From NCBI GenBank assembly GCA_946811185.2, contig OX328106.1:41800311-41864310 (forward strand): a stretch of 64,000 nucleotides of DNA, given 5' to 3'. Within the stretch, counting starts at the first letter, position 1; each line of letters begins with the position of its first letter. Both the position numbers and the translations under genes were made by a program. This DNA comes from Hippopus hippopus (taxonomy: Eukaryota > Mollusca > Bivalvia > Cardiida > Cardiidae). Of this stretch, positions 24,240-34,218 are shown piece by piece. The notes beneath the pieces were generated by a model. That model did no database searches. It was given only the letters and a program-made list of their open reading frames with translations, and had not been told where the DNA came from.

Positions 24240-24475
24240 CACGTCATTGTTGTATGGCCTGACTATCAGGTTGCAAGTTAACTATGCTCTGTTCTTCTAC
24301 ACAAAAAAACGTGTCACAGGGGTTAGGCAGGGCGGTTTGTTTTGTTCAAGTTGCAGTCTATATAGCCATACTGTGTGCAATTCTATACCACCAGATTACT
24401 TGATATGGGAATGTATGCAGTGTTTTGTCGTCGGGGTTATGTGTTACTGCTAATTATATGCCGAACAGTGACTGT
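24240..24475 (+). pseudogene. LINE-type reverse transcriptase relic
   Basis: In one frame GVRQGG (24319-24336), a core reverse transcriptase motif, is followed after 46 codons by LYAEQ (YAEQ at 24457-24468). This is where LINE enzymes carry the catalytic YADD. The second catalytic Asp is lost and in-frame stops lie just before and after it. Sequence between them (SLYS...GVMCYC) fits the usual spacing to the active site with a small deletion. It is a dead fragment of a non-LTR retrotransposon of unresolved clade. Confidence 0.6.
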
Positions 24476-24479
24476 AGAA

Positions 24480-26667
24480 ATGTTTTTTAAATGAAATTAT
24501 GGACTAATTTCTGTACAAAACGGGACTTTGGATCTCGTACATGAAGTTTGTGTACCCATGTAGGATCCCAACAGATATGCTAATATATCGCTATCCATTA
24601 AAACATTACCCTAACCTTCGTCAAGCCCGGTTTTGCACGCAACAGATGTGAAAACATTTGAAAGAGTTCAGCTCTAGTTTTCTTAAGGAAAAAGAGTCTG
24701 AGCAGAATATTACTTTGTGTTGTTGTTCGGATATATATTAGGCAACCCTTACTTCTGTACTAAGAATTACATCTTTTTAACAACTTCTTTTTATCCATTA
24801 TAACTTTATTACTGTAATCATTATTAACTGTTATTTTCGTACCTGTATACATGAGTTTTTAAATACAAAAATGAATAAATGAGAAACAAGTCCGTTTGGG
24901 TGCTATTTAGTACAAAGCTCTTAGCATCATTTTGGATATTTCGGCAAAGAGCCTATATGTAAGAAAGAAAATTGTAAAATGACAATATGGTGTATCATAA
25001 CTGTTCGACTCGCATTACCTTAATGTAGTTTAAGTATGCGCTTGTAGAGTCATATGAAACTCTTCCCTCAATCCTGTCTTATTTGGGTTAATTAACGGGC
25101 CTTTGAGAAACCATTCTTCTTAAAGGCGACCCTTCTTAAAAAGTGCTACGAAAACATTGGTACACCTAGTAGTTAGAAAAGAATTTCTCCAAGCAAATCA
25201 AAGAAAAAAATGCTTAATGCTTTGCATTTCTATGAAACACAAAACTTTTCAATTAGATTTTCTATAGTGTTGAAGCTGTGCCGATAGCTTCTACGATGAC
25301 TGGAATTCGTGTGTTCTATCGCATATGCATTTTTATGGGTGATGCAAAGGAAAGCTACCACCATGACTGTTCATCTTTTTTCCTCTTTTATGGTCCTGAC
25401 AAACGAAACATGTTTACTTTAATGGCTCTTACAAAACTTTTTCGTCTATCTAATGCCAAAAAAATGGCAAAATAGGACAATTAGCCAAGATGAAGTTATA
25501 ATCCTTTTTCTACAATTTCACTTCTACTATTGGAGCACCAAAAACACTGGCCAGATTTTGTTCGTCTCTACTGACCTTTTTCTACAGGTGTATTCAAAAT
25601 GTAGAAAGGGTCTACTTTTGGGTAGCGGGTTCGGCTCGTTCTTTTGTGATGAAAAGAATCTCGTATCTCTATCCATTATGCAGCAGGGAGAAAAAAGGCT
25701 GAAAAACTTTTACTTTCATGAGAAGGAACCGTGAAGACTAATCACGAGCATATGTTAGAAAAGTCTCAAAGCGCTTTCACGAGAGCAAGCTTTAGTTCTT
25801 ATGTAATGTATGCAATTTCTATCAGTCTGTAAAGTCGCTTTGTAAAAGATAATTGTGTTCTATGAGTGATCATGTGATACAGTTGTAGAAAGTCTCGAGG
25901 TAATTACGTCTCATTGAGCGTTCTAGCAATTCCAACTATCCCTGTCAATCAACCATATTTATCGTCGTTAAACGGCCTGCTATTTCAATCAACTAAATAC
26001 CATAAAATTACAGAGGCGCTATCGTTTGAAGTAAATATCTTCTCCTTTAGCAAAAAACCTTGTTTCCCCAGGCAATTACCGGTTCTGTATTTATGTTTCG
26101 GCAGCTTTTCAACAGTATTTATCCATTTTTCGCCTGTTGATGAATTTATAACCTCCCCCAAAGTGTCTTGCGAATATTAACTATGCTTTCATCTTTCTGA
26201 TTGAAAGTCTCCAACCAAGACGCTGACTCCCGATATGATCATAGTGAACATCTATCATCTTTATAATCACATCTATTTTATAAGATTTCCATCTTTGACT
26301 GGTACCACCCGACAGGGCAGATCCAAGATTTTATGGGCGATAATATGATGTCGGTCCGATTTGATACTACAGATTTCTGCCTTTGTTGTGTAGGTCTTTA
26401 CTCCATTTATCTGCTGACACACACGTGCAGTTGTCTACTTTTAGATTTTGTCTTAAAATAAAAATAAAATCAACACTGATTAAGATTTAATAGACGCAAT
26501 ATCCCTTTTAGCCATAATATTTTCCAAAGTAGTCTGCTGCAAGACACAAGAAGTTGTTTGTAGAGGGACAATGTTTTATGAACATTTTCCATCGACGTCT
26601 TTTAGGAGGAGTGAAAATCAAGATTAATCTAACAGATAGAAGTATCCTTTCTTGGACTTTTGAAATA
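24480..26667. other. Gene-free DNA, possibly partly LINE 3' sequence
   Basis: The part up to about 24890, ending in an AAATACAAAAATGAATAAATG-like stretch, could be the 3' end of the LINE relic just upstream. The remainder shows no recognised element or gene. Confidence 0.3.
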
Positions 26668-26895
26668 AAGGGCCGTGTCGTGGTAAAATACTTGACTACC
26701 GAGTCAGTGGTCCCACGTTAAATTCCTAGGTTGGGCGTAGATTTCCCAGAAACACCTAATGTTTTAAACTAAACCTGAGGTGAACTGGTTAGATAGCCTC
26801 GTGTGTATAGAGTGCGTTATACTAAGCACGTAAAAGAGCCAAGTGGTCTATTCAGAGATGAGCTTTTGTTTTGTAACCAGACTTCTTCTATTTGG
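26668..26895 (+). mobile_element. Degenerate tRNA-derived SINE
   Basis: GTGTCGTGGTAAAATACTTG resembles an A-box region, and CCACGTTAAATTCCTAGG a decayed B box about 40 bases on. Downstream TAAGCACGTAAAAGAGCC and AAGTGGTCTATTCAGAGA are body motifs I recall from molluscan SINEs. The 3' tail is unclear. Confidence 0.55.
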
Positions 26896-27072
26896 TTCTT
26901 CCGATCTAGATTGTTTTCTCTTAATAGTTCATACCAAATTTACCTACAGCACAGAAGGACAACAATCCAATAAATCCATCATCATCAGTTGAAAAAAAGG
27001 CCAGCCGAATGACTAGAACAGTGCTTAAAAAGGTGTACACGATGCTCACTACTCAATTCATTAATCTATCAT

Positions 27073-27301
27073 TTAACTCTTTACCAAACAACAAAATTTT
27101 AGACTTGTCCAAATTGAAAGCATTTGCAGATGACAAAGTAAATGTGACTTGAAAATTGAATTTTGTTTTGGGAAGAGTAGAAAACTTTGTGGGAAAAGGA
27201 GAAAATGCTGGTTACCAGCATTTTCTCCTTTTCTCACATTGTTTTCCAAAGGCTTCTTTCTCAGGGTCGTTAAAAGTCGGGATTGTGTGGTAAAGAGTTA
27301 A
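27073..27301 (+). mobile_element. Family C piggyBac-like MITE, intact
   Basis: TTAACTCTTTACCAAACAAC at left and TGTGTGGTAAAGAGTTAA at right, with both TTAA sites intact. The central palindrome at about 27190-27238 is perfect (GGGAAAAGGAGAAAATGCTGG, T centre, mirrored). At 229 bp including the TTAAs it is a good reference copy. Confidence 0.93.
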
Positions 27302-27934
27302 CCTTGCAAGTCAAGTGATAAGTCCTCTATTCGTCGACCCACAAAAAATGGCCAGCAAACGCCAATATCTGAGATGGCCAGGTTTGTAACTGAAACAGCA
27401 CTGTCTGATCTGTAAAACAGCAAAATAAAGAACTAAATAAACCCACAAGAAAGTGTTCAGGTCTGTTTGTGACTTTCGATTCGACTTTTATTTGTAGTGA
27501 TTTATGCATATTTTCCTCCTCTTTAACCCCTTGTTTTTTTTTTTTCCATAGTTAAACTTACTGTGGATTATTACTGCAACAAAACATATTAAAGCATGTA
27601 TGGATTTACGACATAAAGCTTATGTTTTACAAATACCAAACACTTGTTATGCGTTTTACTGACTTTCACAGCCCCTCGAGAAACACAGTCTCAAAATTAC
27701 AAATGTTAGACATACGGTTAACTAATCTCTCTGCTGTTCAAGCCAAACTGCATGACAGAACTTCAAATGATCGAGACAAAACATGGCATCTTATTATCAA
27801 CAATAGCCTTGAAAATGTTCTATGAAAACATGCACTCAATGACCTTCAAACAAAGTTTACGAAATGGAAAATATCGCATTCTGTAACGTTTCAAGTGTTT
27901 CTTGGAAACTGACTTCCATGTTAAAATTCAAAAC

Positions 27935-28170
27935 GAGCTATGACCTGGTGAAAGGCGGTTAAATGCATCTCCGTTGTACAAGATCTATACTTATCGCATG
28001 ATTATGGATCCATCAAGCTCATTATGTCTAACAGCCGACTGATGGGAGAATGGCTCTTTGAAATAAAGAAAATTAAACAATAGCAAAAAGTTTCGATCCA
28101 GGTCAGCCTGTGTAGACTGCGCAGGTTGAAATGGGTCGATACTTTTTGCAGATACATGAACCCTCGTTTG
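27935..28170 (-). mobile_element. Family A MITE, degenerate ends
   Basis: The GAGCTATGACCTGGTGAAAGG start is decayed. The right half is clear, with AGCAAAAAGTTTCGATCCAGG, TCAGCCTGTG, GACTGCGCAGG and CGATACTTTTTGCAGATAC. Confidence 0.85.
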
Positions 28171-28444
28171 TAAACTGTCAAACTTCATTACCAGACTAAT
28201 CTATCCACTTCCTGGATATATGTCTTTGTAACTCATTAGTTTTGTTTTTGAAGTGTTTCAAAAGTAGGGCCAGTTGATCAACGTACTCTTTCTAAAATAC
28301 AAGTAGCTCTCTCTCGTTTATTTATTTATTTTTTTTTTAAAGAAATATATAACTATGAGGCAAAGCCTCTAGTTTGGAATGCAGTTTTTTGTATTTTTGG
28401 AAAGTGTAAATGAAGATCGTAATGCATAATCTTTAAATTTATAT

Positions 28445-28705
28445 GGGCCATGCTCTGTGAAAAGGGGGCTTAATGCATCTGTGAAGAGTATCGACCCAAA
28501 TCAGCCTGCGGAGTCCGCACAGGCTGACCTGGGCCGAAAATTTTCGCTATTGTTCAGTTTTCTGTATGTCCATGGACCAGTCTACCTCAAGATTAAATCG
28601 GTTGTTAAAAAAGGTGGCTACTATGGATCCATAATTATGTGATGGTTTGATTGGTATGATGCATCACGGAGATGCATTAAGCCCCCTTTTGCCAGAGCAT
28701 GGCTC
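28445..28705 (+). mobile_element. Family A MITE
   Basis: GGGCCATGCTCTGTGAAAAGG at left, CCCTTTTGCCAGAGCATGG at right; ATAT lies on both sides. The hairpin (about 28497-28534) keeps TCAGCCTGCG / GCACAGGCTGACC. Confidence 0.93.
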
Positions 28706-28706
28706 A

Positions 28707-29800
28707 TATAGAATTAATAATTCATTATCTCCTGAGGCAATTTTGCAGACGACAACTTTGAAATCATATTTGTAGGATACGGATAGCTTAGATCGGTGAA
28801 AAGTTTAGCAATTATATAAATACAAATCCAAAAAGGGAATTTTATAGCTACGAACATTGTCACTTTTTGCCTTCATTTCTTTCAAACGTGCTTTGCTGCA
28901 AGATGTATAAAATTTAACGCGGTCTGCAGGCCATGATGTCAAAGCAATGTCCTTGTCCATGCCTGTTTTAATGTCTGTTTCTCACATTCCTATCTTGTCA
29001 TAGGAAGAAATTCCCTCCTCTGGGGCTCATATTTTGTATCAGAGAACTTTTGCATCTTGATGAAACAAAGCAGAAATATTTCGATCTATTGGAACGATAA
29101 GGCGAAAAAAAACGGGGCTCGCTGCTGGAACGTCACATCCGTTTGCCATTTAGACGGGTTTCCCGCTATTTTTATTGCCTCTGTATACAGATAGACAGTG
29201 ATTTGTTATAGGTACTGATCATAGCTATCAATCATCCAGGCATTAGAGACGCTTCCAAACTTCCAAATTGTTTTATCACGTTGTCCATCGAAATATAATG
29301 TAGCCAAAGAGGTGAGGAAACGGCTTCAATGTACCGGTTAATTTGTTACATCCATCATATTCAGACTCACTGGGGTCCCGAATATCGATACGACTGGTGT
29401 GATCATCGCCCTGGAACAGGCAGCCATCTTGTTTCCTCTGAAGATTTCAGTAATCAAAATCTCTTCAAAAACGGGCACGTTTTTCATGGAAAATAAAACT
29501 ATGAGAAATTAAACATTTACATTAAACTTGAGACCTTTGAGTAAAAAACATATCATGCAACGGTCGGAATGAGTTAAATATTCCAAATTCCTTTTTCCCC
29601 TAAGAATCTCACAAAATATCGCGAATTGAAGCTTAAGTCTAACTTTGATCTATACAGTACGAAAAAAAAAGATAACAACTGATATTGAGCCCGGCGCGGA
29701 AATGGCCATAAAGATAGATAATATATATACTGAAGGCACACTGGCGGCTAAAAAGTAAGCATTCTGGAATCAAAATGTAGACAATTTTAATTCACATCAT
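28707..29800. other. Gene-free region, nothing recognised
   Basis: Slightly less AT-rich than surroundings around 29100-29420, but without an open frame of note or a recognised element. Confidence 0.35.
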
Positions 29801-30058
29801 TTAACCCTTATCGTGCTGAATAAGTGAAATGAAGTTCCAATCCGATCGTAAAAACCCAAACGTTGCTATTTCAAAGTTGTTGTTGTTGTGTGTGTGTGTG
29901 TGTGTGTGTGTTGTTTTTTTTTTTGGGGGGGGGGGGGGAGATATCTCCTTATCGGACAGTGTAGATCCAAGATCAGACTGTACGTTCTGTGCAGTCTGAT
30001 CTTGATCTACACTGTCCGCAAAAGGTCGTTCACTCAGGCTTAGCACCCTTAGGGTTAA
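29801..30058 (+). mobile_element. Family B MITE with a microsatellite inside
   Basis: TTAACCCTTATCGTGCTGAA at left and CACCCTTAGGGTTAA at right; TTAA on both sides. The hairpin at about 29955-30018 is nearly perfect. The copy is longer than usual because a TG repeat, poly-T and poly-G tract has expanded at 29882-29940. Confidence 0.92.
29882..29940 (+). repeat. (TTG)/(TG)n, poly-T and poly-G tract
   Basis: GTTGTTGTTG, then a GTGTGTGTG run, poly-T and a run of more than ten G inside a family B MITE. It replaces the normal T-rich and G-rich spacer before ATATCTCCTTATC. Confidence 0.9.
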
Positions 30059-30499
30059 AAGTAATGATGTTATTATGAGTCTGATAATGTACTAGAGTAA
30101 AATATGTCAAAGTACCAGTCGCTGGAGGAAAATGTATTGTAAGACTTAAACAAAAGTTGCTGTATAATTGATTTTTTGTACTGTTTCCTAGATAACGCTC
30201 CCGGTTCAATTTTGAAAATATACTCATCAAAACCCAAACATATTTCTTATGCCTAGAAATCTGATATTTCTGCATCGTATAACTTCAAAAAAGTCGAGGG
30301 AAAAAAAGTGGTCATTTTAGACAGAATTTGTTTGAATATACCTGCACAATTTTCCACATGAAAATTGACGTACGAAAATTCTGACAACTAACAAGAACAA
30401 CAGTGTGATACATTGACGTCCAAATAAAATTTTGTTTCTGTTGTGATTGCCTATACATGTACTTCAGTTACAAGAGAGGAAACTATTCCCTGCAAATCG

Positions 30500-30665
30500 A
30501 TTAACACCTTAAGGGCCAGATAAGTGCAATAGATATATCTAGTCGGTAAGAGACTAATTTTCTAATTTCAAGGCTTTATCTTGACAAAACCTTTCACAAA
30601 TTATCCGACAGTGTAGACACAAGCTTATACTGCACTTCTGCGCAGTCTAAATTTGATTTATTCGG
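30500..30665 (+). mobile_element. Old degenerate family B MITE
   Basis: TTAACACCTTAAGGGCCAG and AATTATCCGACAGTGTAGAC, then CACTTCTGCGCAGTCTAAAT, match B in order but with many substitutions. No right terminus. Confidence 0.5.
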
Positions 30666-30889
30666 AAAGTAGACAAAGTGTCCTGTAGGGCCTTGGTAGG
30701 GTAAACGTTTCACCTACGGTATAGAGTATCGCAGAGAAGTTAGCAGAACAATTCTGGACGTAACCGCTGACTTGATACCGGAAAATAAGAACCTCGACGA
30801 TCGCCAAATCTCTCAGGGGTGTAATGGAATTGCCCCTAATTACCTTGAAAAAACAATCATGGGAGATTATCGTAGTGATGTGCAGGGTG

Positions 30890-31105
30890 TCTAAACCTTT
30901 ACCAATCAATCCTGTGTTTTTACGATTTTGAGGGAGAAGGCATCTGATTTTAACAGGTGAAAATGCTGGTAATCAGTATTTTCTCCGTTTCCCACAATAT
31001 TGTCTTTAATACCATATTAAAAAGTTTTGGCCTTTTTTAAACCATTTTTTTAATTTGTCTTTTGCAGTTGTAGTCAATGTTGGAAAGTCTACAATTTTGC
31101 TCTCA
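30890..31105 (-). mobile_element. Degenerate family C MITE
   Basis: CTAAACCTTTACCAATCAATCC at left, the decayed palindrome GTGAAAATGCTGG / TCAGTATTTTCTCC at about 30958-30990, and CTTTTGCAGTTGTAG with GGAAAGTCTACAATTTTGC at right. Confidence 0.65.
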
Positions 31106-31430
31106 GGTGAAGGGAAAAACAAATACTGGAACTTGTCACTCAAACAAATAGATAAAGCATGTAAACAATTATCACCGGCAACAGTGGCTGGAATGTCCGT
31201 TTGCCACTCTATTAGCCGTTTAATTTATATGTAAATGATGTTTTGTATTGCCGATTGTTGCATCCCTGCTGAACGAATGTTTTCAAGGGTATACTGTTCT
31301 CAGGCTAGAGGTCCGTCTGTTTGTCAGTTTTATGTACAACCATTTCCTATTCAATTTGTTTTAACAGTATTGAAAATTACTGCAACTTTTGACTCTTTAG
31401 CAGAGAATCCCGAGTTCAAACGACCATGAG

Positions 31431-31758
31431 CCGAGCCTCGGTAGCTCAGTCGGTAGCATGCAGGACTTGAGAACACGGGGTCCAGGGTTCGTTCCCTGGG
31501 TATGACCCCTGGCTCGGCCAATTTCTTTCCGAGGATTGATGATAGTCACTGCGACAGGATTCATTCCTCTCCCACCGCTGACCATTGTTTCGACGATGAT
31601 TATGTGGGAAAGCAGCCAGTGGCTTGGAGAGAAAAATTGTGCGAAGTACTGGTAAAAGAGACTCCAGGAACGCATGGATAGGTGCACTGGCCGCCGCGAT
31701 ATAACTGAAATAATGTTGAAAACGGCGTTAAACACCATACAATCAATCAATCAATCAA
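31431..31758 (+). mobile_element. Full-length tRNA-derived SINE (V-SINE/RUDI-like)
   Basis: It inserted into a C copy with a 16-bp target duplication: TTCAAACGACCATGAG (31415-31430) and TTTAAACGACCGTGAG (31759-31774), two mismatches. A box TAGCTCAGTCGG, B box GGTTCGTTCCC, 3' module GATATAACTGAAATAATG and CGGCGTTAAACACC, tail (AATC)n. It differs from the 4325-4649 copy at about 11 positions. The 117-codon minus-strand open frame is not a gene. Confidence 0.95.
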
Positions 31759-31918
31759 TTTAAACGACCGTGAGGAAGACGGAGTTTGAAAACATTGTGA
31801 AAATTAGCATCTCCTTTTTCATACAGGGTTTTCTATCCTTTCAAAGACATATTTCATTATTTGAGACACATTTTATATGCCGTCTGCAAATGCTTTCAAA
31901 TTCGACAAGGCTAATAAT

Positions 31919-32060
31919 TGGTCTGCAACACGCGAAAAGGGGCATTCGAACATTTGCGTAAAGTGTCGTCTCGGAATAGCCTGCGCGGACTGCGCAGGCT
32001 GATCCGAGACGACATTTTACGCAAATGTCTGAATGCCCCTTTCCGCGTGTTGCAGGCCAT
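31919..32060. mobile_element. Element D: near-perfect 140-bp palindrome
   Basis: GGTCTGCAACACGCGAAAAGG through ACATTTGCGTAAAGTGTCG and AGCCTGCGC is mirrored after a 5-base centre GGACT, ending TGTTGCAGGCC. It interrupts the C copy between CTAATAATT and ATATTGTGTC. The inner arms match the family A hairpin. Confidence 0.88.
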
Positions 32061-32103
32061 ATTGTGTCATCTTGTAAAGAGTGAAACAGGAACTGGAGAT
32101 ATT

Positions 32104-32317
32104 TTAACCCTTATCCTGCTAAATAAATGAAATGAAACTTTTAAGCCGATATTACAAAATCAAATTTTGCTATTTCAAAGATAGTTTTTTGGGGGGGAAA
32201 TATGTCCTTTTCGGACAGTGCAGATCAAAGATCAGACTGCACGATCTGTGCAACCTTTTCTTGATCTACACTGTCCGCAAAAGGTCAGTGAGTCGCGCTT
32301 AGCAGCCTAAGGGTTAA
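32104..32317 (+). mobile_element. Family B piggyBac-like MITE
   Basis: TTAACCCTTATCCTGCTAAATAA at left and CTTAGCAGCCTAAGGGTTAA at right, both TTAA intact. The right arm of the hairpin is partly mutated (GCAACCTTTTCTTGATCTAC). Confidence 0.93.
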
Positions 32318-33821
32318 GACGAAATACCCGGATGTCTGTCTTTAAATGTTGAATAGCAGTCTTGTACATAATGTACGTTGAGTTTTAAGATCTGCCTTCT
32401 CTTCCAAAACACTTGGAGGAGGAATTTAATCTCTTTTTCTGACTATACCGTAGCTTCTACGAAAGTACACTTGTGTCAACATCAAAATGCTCTCATGTGG
32501 CCTTGATTTTATTCAATACTTGTATAATTTGTAAACAGTATTTGTATGATCGAAATACGACCATTAGTTGGAATATCTTGTACATGCAAATCATCGAAAA
32601 ATCGTATAAAACATACATGCTTTGTATGTAAAGAACGAACGAAATAGCAGTACAAGTATTATCTTTTACGATCTTTATAAATAGAGCAGCAGCAGTTCTG
32701 ATCGCTCCACCGCAGGTCCCTGTTGCTATCTAGTTTTCTAAATGTATGTTCATTACAGTCTATTTCAAACTCAACTCTGATTGTTAGTTTCTAGACTAGT
32801 CAGCTGATTGACTGGGACGATCTGTTTCAAATATCAGATAGCGTCGCACTAACCAGCAATATTTCAGAATGGTTGGTCAGAGTTCACTCTGGGTTTTGAA
32901 AGTTGAGCGCATTTGTTCTATTTGCTTATTGCAATAAACTGGTTTCATTCAGATCCATGTTGCATTCAGAATATCGTGACTACAATAATCACATGTCTCA
33001 TCTTCATGATGATATTTGACCTAGATTCTATGATAATTATACAGACGAAAATGATTTAGTAGAAGAAATTGCACTATCTTGAACGTATCGTGTGTATCTT
33101 ACTGATACAAATAATATCAGGCCCACTTTCCCGTCGTTAATCTGAAAGACAATACAAGATCGCTTATTAGTAAAGATAATTGTTTGTTTTCCCTTGCGAT
33201 ATTGTTATTGTTAGAGAGGGGAGAGGAGAACGTAACTTCGCACACTGGGAGATCTGCTACGTGCGTTAATTGCATAATGAAAGTCGGTGTGCTTGTACAA
33301 CACAACACCATTGTAAAGTTTGAGAGAACCATGGCTTGATGTAAACTTCATTGCATTCTCTCCTAGCGATTTCATGTCTTAAGTAAAAAGTGGGCTGGTC
33401 CAAAACAAAAAGATCGTTTGCCGGTAATAATGTATCAAAACGTCCAGACAGTAAGTATATTATTTGTAACTTCAAAGAGTCCGAAAGGCCACTATAAGCC
33501 ATCATTTTGCAAATTTAAAAAAAATATAATGATTTTTCGTGAAAAATGAAAAGCAGTTGTAATCTTCGAACTTTTTTTATTTTTACTTGACTAATTTAAA
33601 ATAATTGAAATTGATATAATCACTTGTTCACGACATCCTTATTACAAGATATCTATTGTAAAGATATCTAAAAATATCGAACACTTTAGATCCCAAAACA
33701 GAGGGCACGTTGTCTGCGAAAGCAGTTGAAATCACAAGTAGTTACCTTAACGAATGGTTCCACTTCTTACACGCCAAATGCATAAACTTGTCCTCTGTCG
33801 ACGGCTAAATTACAATTCACT
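32318..33821. other. Gene-free region, nothing recognised
   Basis: Two overlapping minus-strand open frames (33117-33332 and 33266-33505) have no recognisable domain. No element found. Confidence 0.35.
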
Positions 33822-34218
33822 GAAACTCAGAAAAAATATGAGCCATGCTCTGGTAAAAGGGGGCTTAATGCATTTCTGTGATGCTTAATACTAAGCCAGT
33901 CATCACAAAATAATAGGTACATAAATTACGTTTTGAATAACAACTTAATGAATCATAAGGTCAAAATGCAGAAAATTATCAAAAGCAAAAAGTTTCGGTC
34001 CAGGTCAGCCTGCTCGAACTGCGCAGGCTGACCTGAATCGATACTTTTTGTAAATGAAAAAACTCCCCTTTTCACACAGCATAGCTCAAATATTCTTAAA
34101 AGCTTGACTAAACAAGTGGATGGTATGAATCCAAGATCAGATCAGTACAGTCTGGTCTTGATCTATGCTGTCCGAAAAAGCACCTTTTTTTTTGCCTATG
34201 GCACTGAAAGGGGTTCAG
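33822..34218. mobile_element. Family B' MITE interrupted by a family A copy
   Basis: CTGAAACTCAGAAAAAATAT before the A copy and AATATTCTTAAAAGCTTGAC after it correspond to the continuous sequence at about 35890-35935. Then come GATGGTATGAATCCAAGATC, GTCTGGTCTTGATCTATGC and the end GGCACTGAAAGGGG, matching the inverse of the CCCTTTTCAGTGCCA end at 59575. Confidence 0.65.
33840..34087 (-). mobile_element. Family A MITE nested in B'
   Basis: GAGCCATGCTCTGGTAAAAGG at left, CCTTTTCACACAGCATAGCTC at right. The flanks share AAATAT. Hairpin arms CCAGGTCAGCCTGC and GCGCAGGCTGACCTG. Confidence 0.92.

Larger units (their letters stand above)
31388..32093 (-). mobile_element. Family C MITE carrying two nested insertions
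   Basis: The left end GACTCTTTAGCAGAGAATCCC and GAGTTCAAACGACCATGAG is C-like. The C sequence resumes after the SINE (ACGACCGTGAGGAAGACGG, GAAAACATTGTGAAAA), continues through CGTCTGCAAATGCTTTCAAA, is cut again by the D palindrome, and ends GTAAAGAGTGAA. Without the inserts it is a normal copy of about 230 bp. Confidence 0.85.
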
